Shown: positions 1 through 10,549 of the stretch, piece by piece
Layout of the letters: every line of letters begins with the position of its first letter
Numbering within the stretch: position 1 is the stretch's first letter
Origin: Lavandula angustifolia
Taxonomy: Eukaryota > Streptophyta > Magnoliopsida > Lamiales > Lamiaceae
Assembly (NCBI GenBank): GCA_028984105.1
Contig: CM054806.1
Coordinates: forward strand, 24,033,320-24,097,319
Length of the DNA: 64,000 bases
Reading direction: 5' to 3'
Program-made: the position numbers and the translations under genes
The notes under the pieces: model-generated
What the model saw: only the letters and a program-made list of their open reading frames with translations
Databases searched by the model: none
What the model was told of the DNA's origin: nothing

Positions 1-124
1 TTATTAAAAAAACAAACAATATGTAGATCAAAATTAACAAGCTAAAAAGTCAAACAATATATACCTCACACTCTCATTTTTTAAATCTCTGTCCCCATAG
101 AAATTAGACACTTTCTATGGAGGA
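1..124. mobile_element. Stowaway-like MITE, 5' end cut by window edge
   Basis: The sequence matches, with many substitutions, the second half of the complete Stowaway MITE at 8601-8794. Both share the same AGTCAAACAATATA block followed by a degraded terminal inverted repeat ending near CTATGGAGG. Only the right part is inside the window. No coding content is seen. Confidence 0.5.
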
Positions 125-143
125 AATATATTAAATCGTAGGC

Positions 144-249
144 TTGTATTCCTCTTCCATAATCTAAGTTATTGAGGTTGTTATCGACTTACTTCTTTGT
201 ATTCCTCTTCCATAATCTAAGTTATTAAGGTTGTTATCGACTTATTTCT
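144..249. repeat. Two-copy tandem repeat, 53-bp unit
   Basis: The block beginning TGTATTCCTCTTCCATAATC at about 145 recurs at about 198 with a period of 53 bp and one or two substitutions. It is a simple local duplication upstream of the MYB gene. No function is seen. Confidence 0.8.
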
Positions 250-1204
250 AACTCGAGTTTGACACATAAATTATTCTATTATAATTTACATATTTCGTGT
301 AGCCTGTATAAATATAATTTATCATGTATACATTTTAAGTAGCTATTGTAGATTTATATTAGGACAAACATGTAAAAAACTAATGCCTAGGAGAAAAAAA
401 AAGGAAAAAAAGGACAAGAAGTGGGTTGGGACTGCACTACACTGCACATAATAATTAAAATGTATATATAAATATACAAGTAAAACAGAGTTTGGTGAGA
501 AGCAGTATAACTTTTGCAGAATATGTGGAGTATGTAAGTATGTAACAACCCATAGTATCCAGTCACACCCTTTGGCATAACAACAAATTAATTACTCACA
601 TATATATATATATATATATGATATGCATGCATTCCTATTTATCAATTCACTCCGTCTCCCAAAATGCATTAACTTTTATATCCTATCTACAAGTATCTCT
701 AATTATTAACTATACCATTAAATTCTACACTCCCCGTCCTGTTATTGTTGTCTCTTTGCTTTGAGTACGTAGATTAAGGAAGTTGATAAAAATATTTAAA
801 AAATATTAGAATTCACTTATTTAAATTTGTTAGTATTCATCGAGACAACAAAAATGAGATCTTCAAATTCAAAAAATAGGACAACATTAATGAGACAGGA
901 TAGTAAAAGAGATTTTGAATTGTACCGGTAGTGCTTACGGACTTGAATGTTGGGGTAAGAAATGGAAGAATAGAGAAAGTGATAGGGTGAAAATTGAGGT
1001 TGGGAAAATGTTGATGGAGAGAGTGAGAGTGAATAAAAAAAGGCAGGAAGCACCAAGTTAAATGCATTCCCAACCACTCATGTTTCTCTCTCTGAAATTG
1101 GTCAAACTGCACTAACCCAACCCCCCTTTGTCCTCTTCATTTATACGAACCCCTCCTCCCACACTCTCACTCTCTTGTTTGTGTGGGAACTGCATTGATA
1201 GAGA
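250..1204. other. Upstream region of the MYB gene
   Basis: This is AT-rich intergenic DNA with a (TA)n run at 601-619 and a possible degenerate Stowaway MITE at 730-903. No supported gene was found. The last 100 bp are CT-rich, as in many plant 5' leaders, and a weak TATA-like TTTATAC lies near 1139-1145. Promoter assignment is inference only. Confidence 0.5.
730..903. mobile_element. Possible degenerate Stowaway MITE
   Basis: CTCCCCGTCCTGTTATTGTT at the left and the reverse complement of GGACAACATTAATGAGACAG at the right form imperfect inverted termini of the CTCCCTCCGTCC type. A TA follows on the right, but the left flank is CA. The match is too diverged to be certain. Confidence 0.35.
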
Positions 1205-1343
1205 ATGGGTCGATCTCCCTGCTGTGAAAAGGAGCACACTAACAAGGGAGCTTGGACTAAAGAAGAAGACGAACTTCTCGTCAAGCATATCAAACTCCAT
1301 GGTGAAGGCTGCTGGAGATCACTTCCTAAATCTGCTGGTAATT

Positions 1344-1397
<54 letters not shown>

Positions 1398-1996
1398 AAA
1401 CCAGTTTAGCTTTTCCTTATTTTGATTATTCTGTGGTGTTAGGTTTATTGAGATGCGGCAAAAGCTGCAGGCTTCGGTGGATAAACTATCTTAGACCTGA
1501 TCTCAAGAGAGGCAATTTCACCGAAGAAGAAGACGAACTTATTATCAGTCTTCATAGTTTACTCGGCAACAAGTGAGCATACTTCTCTCTCTCTCTTCTC
1601 TCCATCTACATACACGTACACTTGATTAATGAGGATCAGTTACGCAGATGGTCTCTGATTGCTGCTCGGTTACCGGGGCGAACGGATAACGAGATCAAGA
1701 ACTACTGGAACACTCACATCAGAAGAAAACTCATCAGCCGCGGAATAGATCCGCAAACACACAGGCACCTCAACCCCTGCTCCAACCAAAACCCCATAAA
1801 CCCTAAAACTGTCGACATGCAAACACTTGCGAGCGAACCCTTGACGATGATGAACCACGCCGGATTTAAGATTATTACGGCGGCGGAGGATGACTACTCC
1901 AACTGCAGCAGTAGTGTTAGTGTTATGTGTCAAGATCAGTTTTTGCAACCACAAATCAACTTGGAACTCTCCATTAGACCTCCTCATTTCATGTGA
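1205..1996 (+). CDS. R2R3-MYB transcription factor, subgroup-4-like (putative repressor)
   Basis: Three exons: 1205-1337 (133 bp), 1443-1572 (130 bp) and 1648-1996 (349 bp), giving 203 residues. All introns are GT-AG, and the 133/130-bp first exons are the classic R2R3-MYB sizes. The product starts MGRSPCC. R2 has Trp17, Trp37 and Trp57. R3 has Phe70, Trp89 and Trp108. After R3 come a C1-type motif LISRGIDPQTHR (116-127) and, close to the C terminus, INLELSIRPP (191-200), an LNLEL/EAR-like C2 motif. These motifs mark subgroup 4 (MYB3/4/7/32-like) repressors of phenylpropanoid genes; the target pathway is family knowledge, not shown here. At 203 residues it is shorter than typical members (about 250-280). 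Odd point: the bHLH-contact signature in R3 has Ser80 where Lys or Arg is usual. Intron 1 carries (CT)25 directly after the donor. Confidence 0.9.
1346..1395 (+). repeat. (CT)25 microsatellite in MYB intron 1
   Basis: An uninterrupted CT run of about 25 units starts 8 nt after the intron 1 donor and occupies nearly half of the 105-bp intron. It probably varies in length between individuals. It supplies a long pyrimidine tract but far from the acceptor. Confidence 0.95.
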
Positions 1997-2154
1997 TGCA
2001 GTAAGCATAATTTTGAAGACCCAAAATCAATCAAACCCTAGACCTTTTCGTATCCCAAATGGGCCAAATCAATTGTTTTTTTAATGTAGAAAAATATAAT
2101 ATATAATATATATAAAATTTAACGGGGCCAGTTCTTTATGTTAGGGTCTTTTTA

Positions 2155-2373
2155 ATTTTTTTTATTGACGAGGAACCCGCAGCATTACGCTTTGGTGCGC
2201 GACAGGTAGAAACTTCGCTCCTGTGCAATAGCCTGCAAACAATACAGAAGAGTTAAACCACCCTTAATGTGACAGGGTGACAGGCTCACACATAGCGTGT
2301 CCAGTGGGAATTGAACCCATGACCTATTGGTCCCGGACCACCCACCTTCACCGCGATGCCATCCCATGGGGAC
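2155..2373 (-). mobile_element. tRNA-derived SINE with 17-bp target duplication
   Basis: The element reads on the minus strand. Near its 5' end is an A-box-like GGATGGCATCGCGGTG (2351-2366), then a B-box-like GGGTTCAATTCCCAC (2304-2318). It ends with an A-rich tail (AATAAAAAAAATT). It is flanked by perfect 17-bp direct repeats ATGTTAGGGTCTTTTTA at 2138-2154 and 2374-2390. This is the signature of a retroposed RNA polymerase III SINE. It lies about 160 bp downstream of the MYB stop codon, in opposite orientation, so possibly inside the MYB 3' UTR. Family name not recognised. Confidence 0.85.
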
Positions 2374-2390
2374 ATGTTAGGGTCTTTTTA

Positions 2391-2746
2391 TTGTTTCCTC
2401 CTAGACTCTTTCGCGGTGATTATGATCAACATATTTCATCATTTTCTATTTATCAACAATGCCCGCTTCTTCCTTGCCGTTTAGTAAATGCCATTTAAAT
2501 TAATTAGGACTCAAGCTTTTAAATTAACTTTGATCTCAGATTATAAGTTAATTTTGTCTGTCTTTCCATTCTTAATGTACTTGATTATTTGTATTGATTA
2601 GTTACTTTCTCTAAACGTTGTTAAGAGTTATCTAATTGGTCTTCTTAATTTGTTATTAGAAAATAGTGGATTTTGCTAATTATATATTTTCGCAATAAAG
2701 CAATTTTCCTTAAAAGAAATGTCGAATACTTAAACCAAAAATATTA
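2391..2746. other. AT-rich intergenic stretch
   Basis: No coding, repeat or RNA signal supported. Confidence 0.5.
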
Positions 2747-2973
2747 CTCTCCCAATCCCATTAAAGATTTAAAGTTGGCTTCTTTCCCTTCTTTTTTTTT
2801 TCCGCTGTTTTATTATGGTTGAGTCAGGTTGACTTATCTCCTTTCCCATTTAAAATAACACTATAATATAATTTAATGTGCCTTACTAACTTTATAATAC
2901 TACTTTGAACACAACAAATAATTATCTTAAAGTTCATGCTAAAAAAAAATTATGTTTATTGGGACGGAGGGAG
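2747..2973. mobile_element. Degenerate Stowaway MITE
   Basis: The left end CTCTCCCAATCCCATTAAAG and the right end TTATTGGGACGGAGGGAG form imperfect inverted repeats of the CTCCCTCCGTCCCAATAA type. TA precedes the left end and AATA follows the right end. It is 227 bp long and AT-rich inside, with no coding capacity. Confidence 0.6.
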
Positions 2974-3202
2974 AATACATTTAACCTTGTTTAATCTCAT
3001 ATTAGCTCGAAAATCTTGAATACATTTGAATAAATTATGTTCGAATTTGATTCAATATCACAATCTTGTGAAAATAGAAAGAAAATCCGAATTAAATACA
3101 CCAACAATTTGGAGGCAGTGCCGCCCTAAATGCTAGTATCAGAAACCAATTAAACCACCCAATTCGAGATGAAGAAATCACAACAAAAAATCAAGTAATG
3201 CT

Positions 3203-6200
3203 TCACAAAGAATTCCCGCCAGCTGAGGTTCCTGAAGACTCGGCCACATCCTTGAGTCGTCTCAGTCCCTCTTCAACCATCTTCCCTCGTTCAGCCGAGC
3301 CGCCGTCCACCGCCGCATTCAGCCTCGTCAGCCAAACATCATAATCAACGGCGTATGGCGTCCCACTAATACTATACACATAGTCCGCAAACGCCTTCAA
3401 GATCGGCGAAACCTCACCCAGCTGCTGCTGTATAACCCTCTTCGCCCAGCTCCTCTGCCTCCACTTGAGCGCCGATTCGATCGAATCCTGCTGCTGCATT
3501 GCCCCACCGCAAACGTAATACATAATGTACACGAGGCTCTCCACGTCCGACGACGCGCAAAGCTTCCCGTGCTGCAGCGCGTGAGCCGACGAGAACTGCA
3601 GGTTCAGCGCCGGGCTGTCTCTGTCCTCCAAAACCGCATGCCCCCATGAGACGAGCACAAATATGCTCCGCGCTCGTCCTCTCAAGCTTCCCTCGTCGAG
3701 TATACGTATAATGTTCTCTGGCCGGATATCGCCGTGAAGGATATTTGCCATCTTTGCACTTCTCAGAGCGGACAAACAATCCCTGCAGCAACGAGTTGCT
3801 TCGTCAGCTGAAATAGTGCCATCCCGAGCAATGATCGACGAAACCGGCTCCCCCACGGGACACGTGACGAGCATCGGCGTTCCGCACCACGGATGATCGC
3901 AACGCCCCTTCGGAGTCTGCTTCTCGCAAGGGCCGGAGTGCACGATCCTACCCGAAGCAATGATTTCAGGTAGATGCTTGCTAGAAATACCTTGATCTTT
4001 CAAGATGTTTAAAACTTTAGTCTGGCGCTGAACTTGGTACCAAAGATTCATGTCCTCCCACGACGGCTCGAGTCGGGACGGGTGAGCTCCGACGTATAGA
4101 GTCAGCATCTCTGCAGGAGAATCAGCAGCAACAGCAATGTAACAACAGCCATCAAGAAAGTCTTGAATCTGAAAACTCTTTATGCCTTGGTTATGATCTT
4201 CCAACAGTAGTATCTGACCATGGCTAAGCTCCAAGGAAGGGCCTTTCCTCTTCGAGCTCTGATCTATTTCCACAATTTCTCTATTCTGATTACCTCCATC
4301 TTGATAAGGATCTTGATAAGGAACTAGAGCATTTTCATTCTCAATCATCTGAGTCTCCATTCTGCGTTTTTGGAGACGGAGAGTATGATTTGTTGCAAGA
4401 GAGGCCATAGACTTCCTCGGAGGACCATTCCATTGGACGATGGAGTGAAAAACTGCTAAAAGTATCTGCAACGTTCCAAAATCACCCCAGTTCACATTTC
4501 CGAGCTTGTTCCATATCCGGTCCGTATGAGAAACACTAACTTCTGCATGGGACGTGATCCAATCTGCCATCGACTGATACGGGTTATCCAAATCAACCTC
4601 GAGTTTTCCAAGGTCACCACCAAGCTTCACAACACCTCCAAATTTGGAGTCAAGAACAGAAACATAAACACAATCGGTGGAAATGTTATTGTATTTACTC
4701 AAACTCCTAGCAAACAGTATATGAACAGCATAGAAGAGAGCTTCACAAATAACCGAAGGGGGAAGCCCAGATTCTTCCCCTTCCACAAGATTTTGTTTGA
4801 ACAAGACAAACTTGACCACATCATCCCAACGGGCGTGCAGGTTGCCCTTATTCTTCGACATCAAAGCAGCACCACAGAGCCCTCCAAGTCTTCCTCTTGA
4901 TATTGCCTTCTCAACGGAGTAAAACTTGGATCCGGGATAACGAGGAAATGACACACAATATGGTAACGGTTTATTCTTATGCCAGAATGCATGCCAGAGC
5001 CCTTCAGCAGCAGTATGTATAAAATCTTCCAGAGCCAGAAACTCATCTTCTTTAAGATTGTCGGAAGCGTACGGTGGGTAAGGCATACGTAGTAGCTGTT
5101 GAAACAGTACTCCCTCCAGAGCATAATCAAAAGTACGGAGGTCATCAATCGAGAAGGGAGAGCTAAACTGATGTTCCCCATCAGTGGCTTTACTATATAA
5201 ATTATTTGCCACCCAATCCTCAAGATACTCGGTAAATATATTCAAGTCAACCAGCTTCATTGAATACTCTTTAAGGACCTTATACACTCTTCTTGAAGTT
5301 GGAATGAATTTGCTTGAAGGGCTGGATGGCGTACGAGCAGAAGCCACTGTGGTCACGAAATTTCCACATTTTTGATATACATTTTGCTGATGAGATGAAT
5401 AATCACAGGAGAAAACAATGGAATCATAATATACATATTATATTACGGATACTATTTCAGCTGGAAAGACCTCATCATTTACAAAGCAATGCATTTTGTT
5501 GTTATTCTTCACACACCAATTTAAACAAGCCATGTAACCTAAACATTACTAATTCAGCTGTTGAGACAACAGAGTTTTCCTTTTCTGGACAAAGTCAGAC
5601 CAAAAAAGTATAAGATACGTCAAAGTAATCAAACATACCAGATGCAGGTTTCCTGAAGCTCCCATCCAAACTTGGGCCAGGAGATGAGTCAGAATCATTT
5701 TTTTGTATACCTGAGCATATAAATGAAGGTTAATACAAGTTGGACTTTGGGTAAGAACAAACTTAGAGATGAACAAAAACACTTGACAAATGAAAAAGGC
5801 AAGGACAATGAACAAGTAAATCATTAAGTCCAAACTCAAGACCCTGAACAGTCAAATGAAAAGAGATACTAAACAGAAACAGAGGAATCACTCTCGTTAT
5901 GTGAAAGTACAATAGAAGAACATGGGAAAGAAAACGACATCAGAATGTCAGTAACAGATTGCACGTATAAGAATCTTGGAACTTGATAATCCAGACATCA
6001 GATTGGTTAGCAATACTAGGATATAAATTTTTAAGTCAGGAAAGATCAAACCGCATTTTAGTTATTATCACAATAATCTTCATTTGAAAGAGAACAATAT
6101 GCACCATACAATCTAAAAAATATAGTGTGGGAGTAATGACCTCATCTCAATCTAATATAAAGTGTATCTGTAAAAGATCATAAACATGATGAACCCGAAC

Positions 6201-6929
6201 AAACCAATATAAATATTATAAACTCTTCAACACTTCATAAGGTGATAGGAGACTGCAAGCAGCTGCAGGCATGAATTTCGTCATTTATGGAAGAGGCATT
6301 CATTGAACAGTTTCTTCAAGGAGAATTAGAACCCTAAAACTCTAGGGCATACCATTAATATATAATCTGAGAATACAATTTTGTGAGGAAAGGACTGCTT
6401 AACAGAACACATTGTTGCAGGTGAGATCCTACCACAACCCAAAAGCAAATTACATTGAAATTGTTTATCTAATTAAGATTGCCAAAACATATCACATTTC
6501 CCTTGGAGCCTGAAGGGCAAGGGGAATAACAGAACTACAAATAAATGAATAGCAGTAGCTTCACCTCTCACAAATAAATGGCATAAGTCTAATGTGCAAA
6601 GAAGCTTAACTACTGATAATTAGGAATCAGAATAATGGACAAGGGCGAAATGCTTCTCTTCTTCATTGCTCCAAGAATCAAAGGTGACGCTGAAAATCTA
6701 AGTACAACTTCTAAAACTGGAGTTACAACCGATTTTTTACAAAGCCCACAAGTCAAGATTTTATCTTCTCTAGTAATCTCCCCTCTTTCCCATTTACCCT
6801 CATTTTCCCTTGACATTAAACCCATTTCATTACTCAAGTAAATACATTTCTGGTACAGAAAAATCACAGCCAGAAAAATTAACGAAGCAAAATGAGCGAG
6901 TTTAAGGTTTCAAACTCACCGAATCTCAT
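3203..6929 (-). CDS. Divergent protein kinase-like protein (plant-conserved, probable pseudokinase)
   Basis: Proposed model: exon 1 coding 6929-6920 (ATG plus 7 nt; donor GTGAG), exon 2 5710-5639 (72 nt), exon 3 5346-3203. Total 2226 nt, 741 residues, phases consistent. The large exon has no in-frame ATG near its 5' edge, and the spliced model supplies one (N terminus MRFGIQKNDSDSSPG). The N-terminal half (about 55-350) is helical and of unknown function. A charged linker follows, then a kinase-like C-lobe: HGDIRPEN (about 565-572) in place of HRDLKPEN, and a DVESL segment (about 628) like the CK1-type 'DLESLGY' helix. No DFG is visible; the corresponding place reads VSWGH, and no clear glycine loop or VAIK lysine was found, so catalysis is doubtful. 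The family occurs as an uncharacterised plant 'protein kinase superfamily' protein. Substrate, partner and location are unknown. Confidence 0.8.
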
Positions 6930-8209
6930 TCTTGAAAGCCGCGAAGAGGAATTCCGAAGCTCAATTTCCAAATCTATGATGAATCTTGGCTGGCAATATT
7001 CTTAAAACTCAACTACCTCCCGCATAATGCCAAGGCGCAATGTGGACCAAAATACAAGGCACGAGAAGGTAGAGAGAGAGAGAGTGAGTGAAAAAAGGTA
7101 GAAGCTTTGGTAATGGAAATGAATGCAAAATGTGATGGAAGTGATTCCGAAAACCAAATGAATTGAATAAGTCAAATGGGGTGTTTTGAATGATGATGTT
7201 GATGGTGCCTCCCACAAGTTTCTATGCCATTATTCTAATGGATGTGGCTGTTGTTTTGCTCTTGTTTCTCATGCCTTCTTCTTTTGTCTGCTTTCTGTTC
7301 GCTCGCCATTATTATTATATACTGCAACTAATTAAGCAATTCTGCTAATACAGAATATTTTGACCAGGGTGGATCAAACAATTCTTGCATTCTGGGCAAC
7401 AATCCTGTCTGGATAATTCAATTATTCTCCAACCCCCCAAATTTCTCAATTATGCTACAAATTCCTTCCAATTTCTATAGTTTGACAAAAATGCCCTTTT
7501 ACTACTTTAGAAATATGAATTTGACTAAATAAATAAAAAGAGATTCGATGAAAATTTTCCATCTATTATATATCTGCACCGAAAATTTTATCTAAGATCA
7601 AGTCTATAATTTGAAGATGTTAAAGATTTTAAAATTACAAAATATAAGGTGACATTATTTTACACATAAGATCAACAAGTTCAAATATAGATATGCACGA
7701 CTACAAACTGTGAAAGATATTCACAATTTTGGCTCTTTATCTTTATCTTTTCACAACCTGCATAAACCCAAAACAAAAGTTCAAAAAGAATTTGGAAGTT
7801 GTGATGGAGTTGAAGCGAATTTGAAAGAAATGAGGGGTGAAAGTGCAATTAGCTATAAAGGGGCTACACATGTAGAGATCACGAGCATAAAAAGGGAAAG
7901 TGGTCCCTATTACTAAAAGAATTATTAGGAAGCAACACCCAACTGCCAATTCAACCTATGCAGTTGGTCCCACATAAAGTGAATGCAACCCATGTCATCC
8001 CCACTTCCCACGCGCATTATTATTTCTCTCAATTCCGCCATTTATGTTTTTTTCTTATAAATTGAAAAACCCGGTCAAGAGTTATGTACTCCTAATTATG
8101 TCCATTTATCATAATTCCGGCATATGAAATTATATCTCACATCTCCGAATCTAACATCAATTGATACTGTATAATATGGGTTTGAATTTCTATCTTCTAA
8201 AAATAGACA
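6930..8209. other. 5' flank of the kinase-like gene and intergenic DNA
   Basis: On the minus strand the 5' leader of the kinase-like gene lies here (a GA-rich run near 7073-7090 reads CT-rich on the transcript). No other gene is supported. Short open frames near 7710-7950 have no recognisable content. Confidence 0.4.
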
Positions 8210-8470
8210 CTCCCTCCATTCCGTTATATGCGACTCAAAATTTTTACACACGAGAATTAAGAAAATAGATAATAAAGTAGGAGAGAGATGAGTGAGATAG
8301 TGAGAAAGAAAATGAGTAATATAATAAGAGCAAATAATAAAATATGAGAGTAAATGATAAAATAGAAGGGAATGTAGTAATTATTTTGTTAAATTGGATC
8401 TAGCTACTTTTTGTGAGACGTCCCAACTCCCAATCTGAAAATTGAGTTACAAATAGCTGGACAAAGGGAA
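8210..8470. mobile_element. Degenerate Stowaway MITE
   Basis: It begins CTCCCTCCATTCCGTTATAT and ends with a decayed inverted end (GGACAAAGGGAA) followed by TA. The interior is purine-rich GAGAGATGAGTGAGATAGTG-like sequence typical of these MITEs. The left TA has decayed to CA. Confidence 0.6.
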
Positions 8471-8480
8471 TATAAACGTA

Positions 8481-8860
8481 CGCCATCCATCGCATTGTAA
8501 GCGCACGTCTTATCAGGTATCCCATTGGAAACGTTTTTAAGAAAGACAAAGAATATATAGATAAAAACTAACAAATCAAAGCCAAACAATGTATATCATA
8601 CTCCCTCCGTCCCATTGGAAGCGTCTTGTTTTCCATTTTGGGCGTCCCATTGAAAGCGTCTTGTTTCTAAAAAAGGCAAGAATATGTGGACAAAATTTAA
8701 CTATCCAAAAGTCAAACAATATACACCACACATTATCATTTTCTTAACATCCGTGCCCATTGGAAACAAGACGCTTCCAATGGGACGGAGGGAGTATAAT
8801 ATTATTTTCTTAATCACCGTATTTAAAAGAAAAAAGATGGTTCAAATGAGAGGGAAAGAG
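8481..8860. mobile_element. Stowaway MITE (outer copy, split by a second MITE)
   Basis: The left half (8481-8598) and right half (from about 8797 to 8860) align with the left and right parts of the complete MITE at 8601-8794. TA flanks both ends (8479-8480, 8861-8862). Without the insertion it would be about 184 bp, close to the 194-bp family length. The inner copy entered at an internal TA. Confidence 0.75.
8601..8794. mobile_element. Stowaway MITE (inner, complete)
   Basis: Terminal inverted repeats CTCCCTCCGTCCCATTGGAA / TTCCAATGGGACGGAGGGAG are perfect over 20 bp and are flanked by TA on both sides (8599-8600, 8795-8796). It is 194 bp long and non-coding. It is inserted inside an older copy of the same family. 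The intact termini suggest it is younger than the outer copy. Confidence 0.95.
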
Positions 8861-8862
8861 TA

Positions 8863-9694
8863 TTATTAATATCAATGTAAAAGAAATAGCATCGCGATAG
8901 TGAGATAAACAAAACTGAGATGTATTTGGACTACCGTAATATTAGCCTTTTCGAGTAAATGTATGGATGTTTTAGTTATTCTTATAATAATATGAATATT
9001 ATTGCCACTTTTACCTAACCAAATACTCTTAATAAATCTCCTTAGAATTTAAAATACAAACAACGATAGGTAGTTGTAAAAAAATCAAAACTTTGTTATT
9101 AGAATTCCATTTTTATATAAAGATGACTATAAAACTATACATTATCCATATTGGCTAATTTTGCATGTTATTATTTTTGTTAGAAAAATTTATAATAGCT
9201 ATTTGAAGTACGCACTCCCAAGCTTCACATGCATAGTTTGACGGTGATAATTTCAATGGACTATTTTTTTAAAAATTATTTATTTAAATAGAATGAAAAT
9301 ATAAACTTTGATGGATGATATAAGTTTCCGTGTAGTTTCGCCACTAATGACATATTTACATGTGCTGATGTGCATATCCGAAATGAATTTTATAATTTAT
9401 ATTTTTAACTAAAGTGCGCAAGATAATATATACTAGTAGTATGTAAAATTTTAGTGGCCTCATGCACGCCAAAAATTGTAGAGAGAGAATAGATCATATA
9501 TGAAGAATATATAGAATCAAACCGCAAAACACTAGCTCGAGCTAGGAGTTTATTGACCACACTTGGAAGTTGGAAGTGCAAAGTTTTCGAAGCCGTCACA
9601 AGTTGTAATAAGTAAAACACAAACTTCCCTCCCGATTTATTCTACTAACGAAACAGAGATATCGAAAGAGGGAAAAAAACTGAACGACATTCAA
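8863..9694. other. Intergenic / 3' flank of germin-like gene
   Basis: AT-rich, without a supported gene. The distal part lies 3' of the germin-like stop codon (gene on the minus strand). A 12-bp palindrome TAGCTCGAGCTA lies near 9533-9545. Confidence 0.5.
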
Positions 9695-10473
9695 TCAGTT
9701 GTTCCACCAGAACTGCGCCTGCAGGTAATCGATAATATTCTTCTCAACCTGGAACGCCTTCGCCAGCACATCCGGGTTGATCGGCGGGTCGGATCCGAAC
9801 ACCGCGTTCGCAATCGTGATCACCCCCGGGTTCTGCGTCCCGAAGCTGACGAAAGCGACGGCGTTCTTCTTCCCGACATTAAACTGGAAGTGGATGAGCC
9901 CCTGCGGGAAAACGAAGACGTCGCCGGGGTAAAGGTACTTGGTGAAGAGCTTGTTCTTCTGGGCCGGGTCGGCCGGGTTGGACGTCACGAAGCCGACGTA
10001 GAGCGTGCCTTCCACGAGGAGAAACGCCTCGGTCCCGCGCGGGTGCGTGTGGGGCGGGTTGATGCCGTACGGCGCGAAGTCAATGCGGGCGAGCGAGACG
10101 CCGAGAGTGTTGAGGCCGGCAAGCTGGTTGATGTTGACAGGGTTGACGAAGGAGCCGGTTGGGCTGGATGTGTTCCCCGGCTTGTCGAGAGTGCTGTTGA
10201 AGAAGAAGTCTTCGGCTACGACGTCGTTTGGGTTCTTGCATATCTTCCCGTTCACGAAAACTGCATTTACAATAATGATATAAGTTAGCTAGGTTTTGAA
10301 ATTAAGTATTTAACCGATGATTAATGTAGAGAGATTAATAAGTATAATTAATTACTGGCTGTATCGGCGGGACCGACATCGACGCAGAAGTCTTGGAGAG
10401 GACTTGGGTCGGATGCCAATCCGACCGAAGCCAAGGAGAGAATAAAAAAGATGGTGCAGAAAGCAGAAGCCAT
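9695..10473 (-). CDS. Germin-like protein (secreted cupin)
   Basis: Two exons: 10473-10356 (118 nt) and 10260-9695 (566 nt), separated by a 95-bp GT-AG intron, giving 227 residues, a typical germin-like length. The N terminus is a hydrophobic signal peptide, cleavage likely after Ala20. Cys30 and Cys47 are the conserved N-terminal disulfide pair. Cupin box 1 reads GINPPHTHPRGTEAF (His110, His112, Glu117). Box 2 reads GDVFVFPQGLIHFQFN (His163). Together these are the three His and one Glu that bind manganese. An N-glycosylation site NST is at residue 61. Germin-like proteins are apoplastic, cell-wall-associated hexamers. Some have superoxide dismutase or oxalate oxidase activity; which applies here cannot be told. 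A TATA box lies about 65-70 bp upstream of the ATG. Confidence 0.95.
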
Positions 10474-10538
10474 CTTCGTCTTAGCTGATTTAAATATCTT
10501 TCTGTGTGTGATGAGAAACTTAGTATTGGAAGAACTCC

Positions 10539-10546
10539 TTTTTATA
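10539..10546 (-). promoter_or_regulatory. TATA box of the germin-like gene
   Basis: On the minus strand CCCTATAAAAAGG lies 66-73 bp upstream of the start codon at 10473, the right place for a plant TATA box with a leader of about 30-40 nt. Confidence 0.7.
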
Positions 10547-10549
10547 GGG

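Noticed and set aside
1128..1409. 93-codon frame overlapping the first MYB exon
   Set aside because: Out of frame with the R2 coding sequence and ending in Ser-Leu runs from the CT repeat.
2180..2370. tRNA gene
   Set aside because: A-box and B-box-like sequences are present, but no cloverleaf is seen. The 17-bp TSD and A-rich tail show a SINE.
5549..5839. 96-codon minus-strand frame
   Set aside because: Spans the proposed 72-nt exon in another frame plus intron sequence, so not a separate gene.
9563..10288. 241-codon open frame on the plus strand over the germin-like gene
   Set aside because: It is the antisense of a clear cupin gene in GC-rich codons, and its product is low-complexity Arg/Glu/Val with no recognisable domain.
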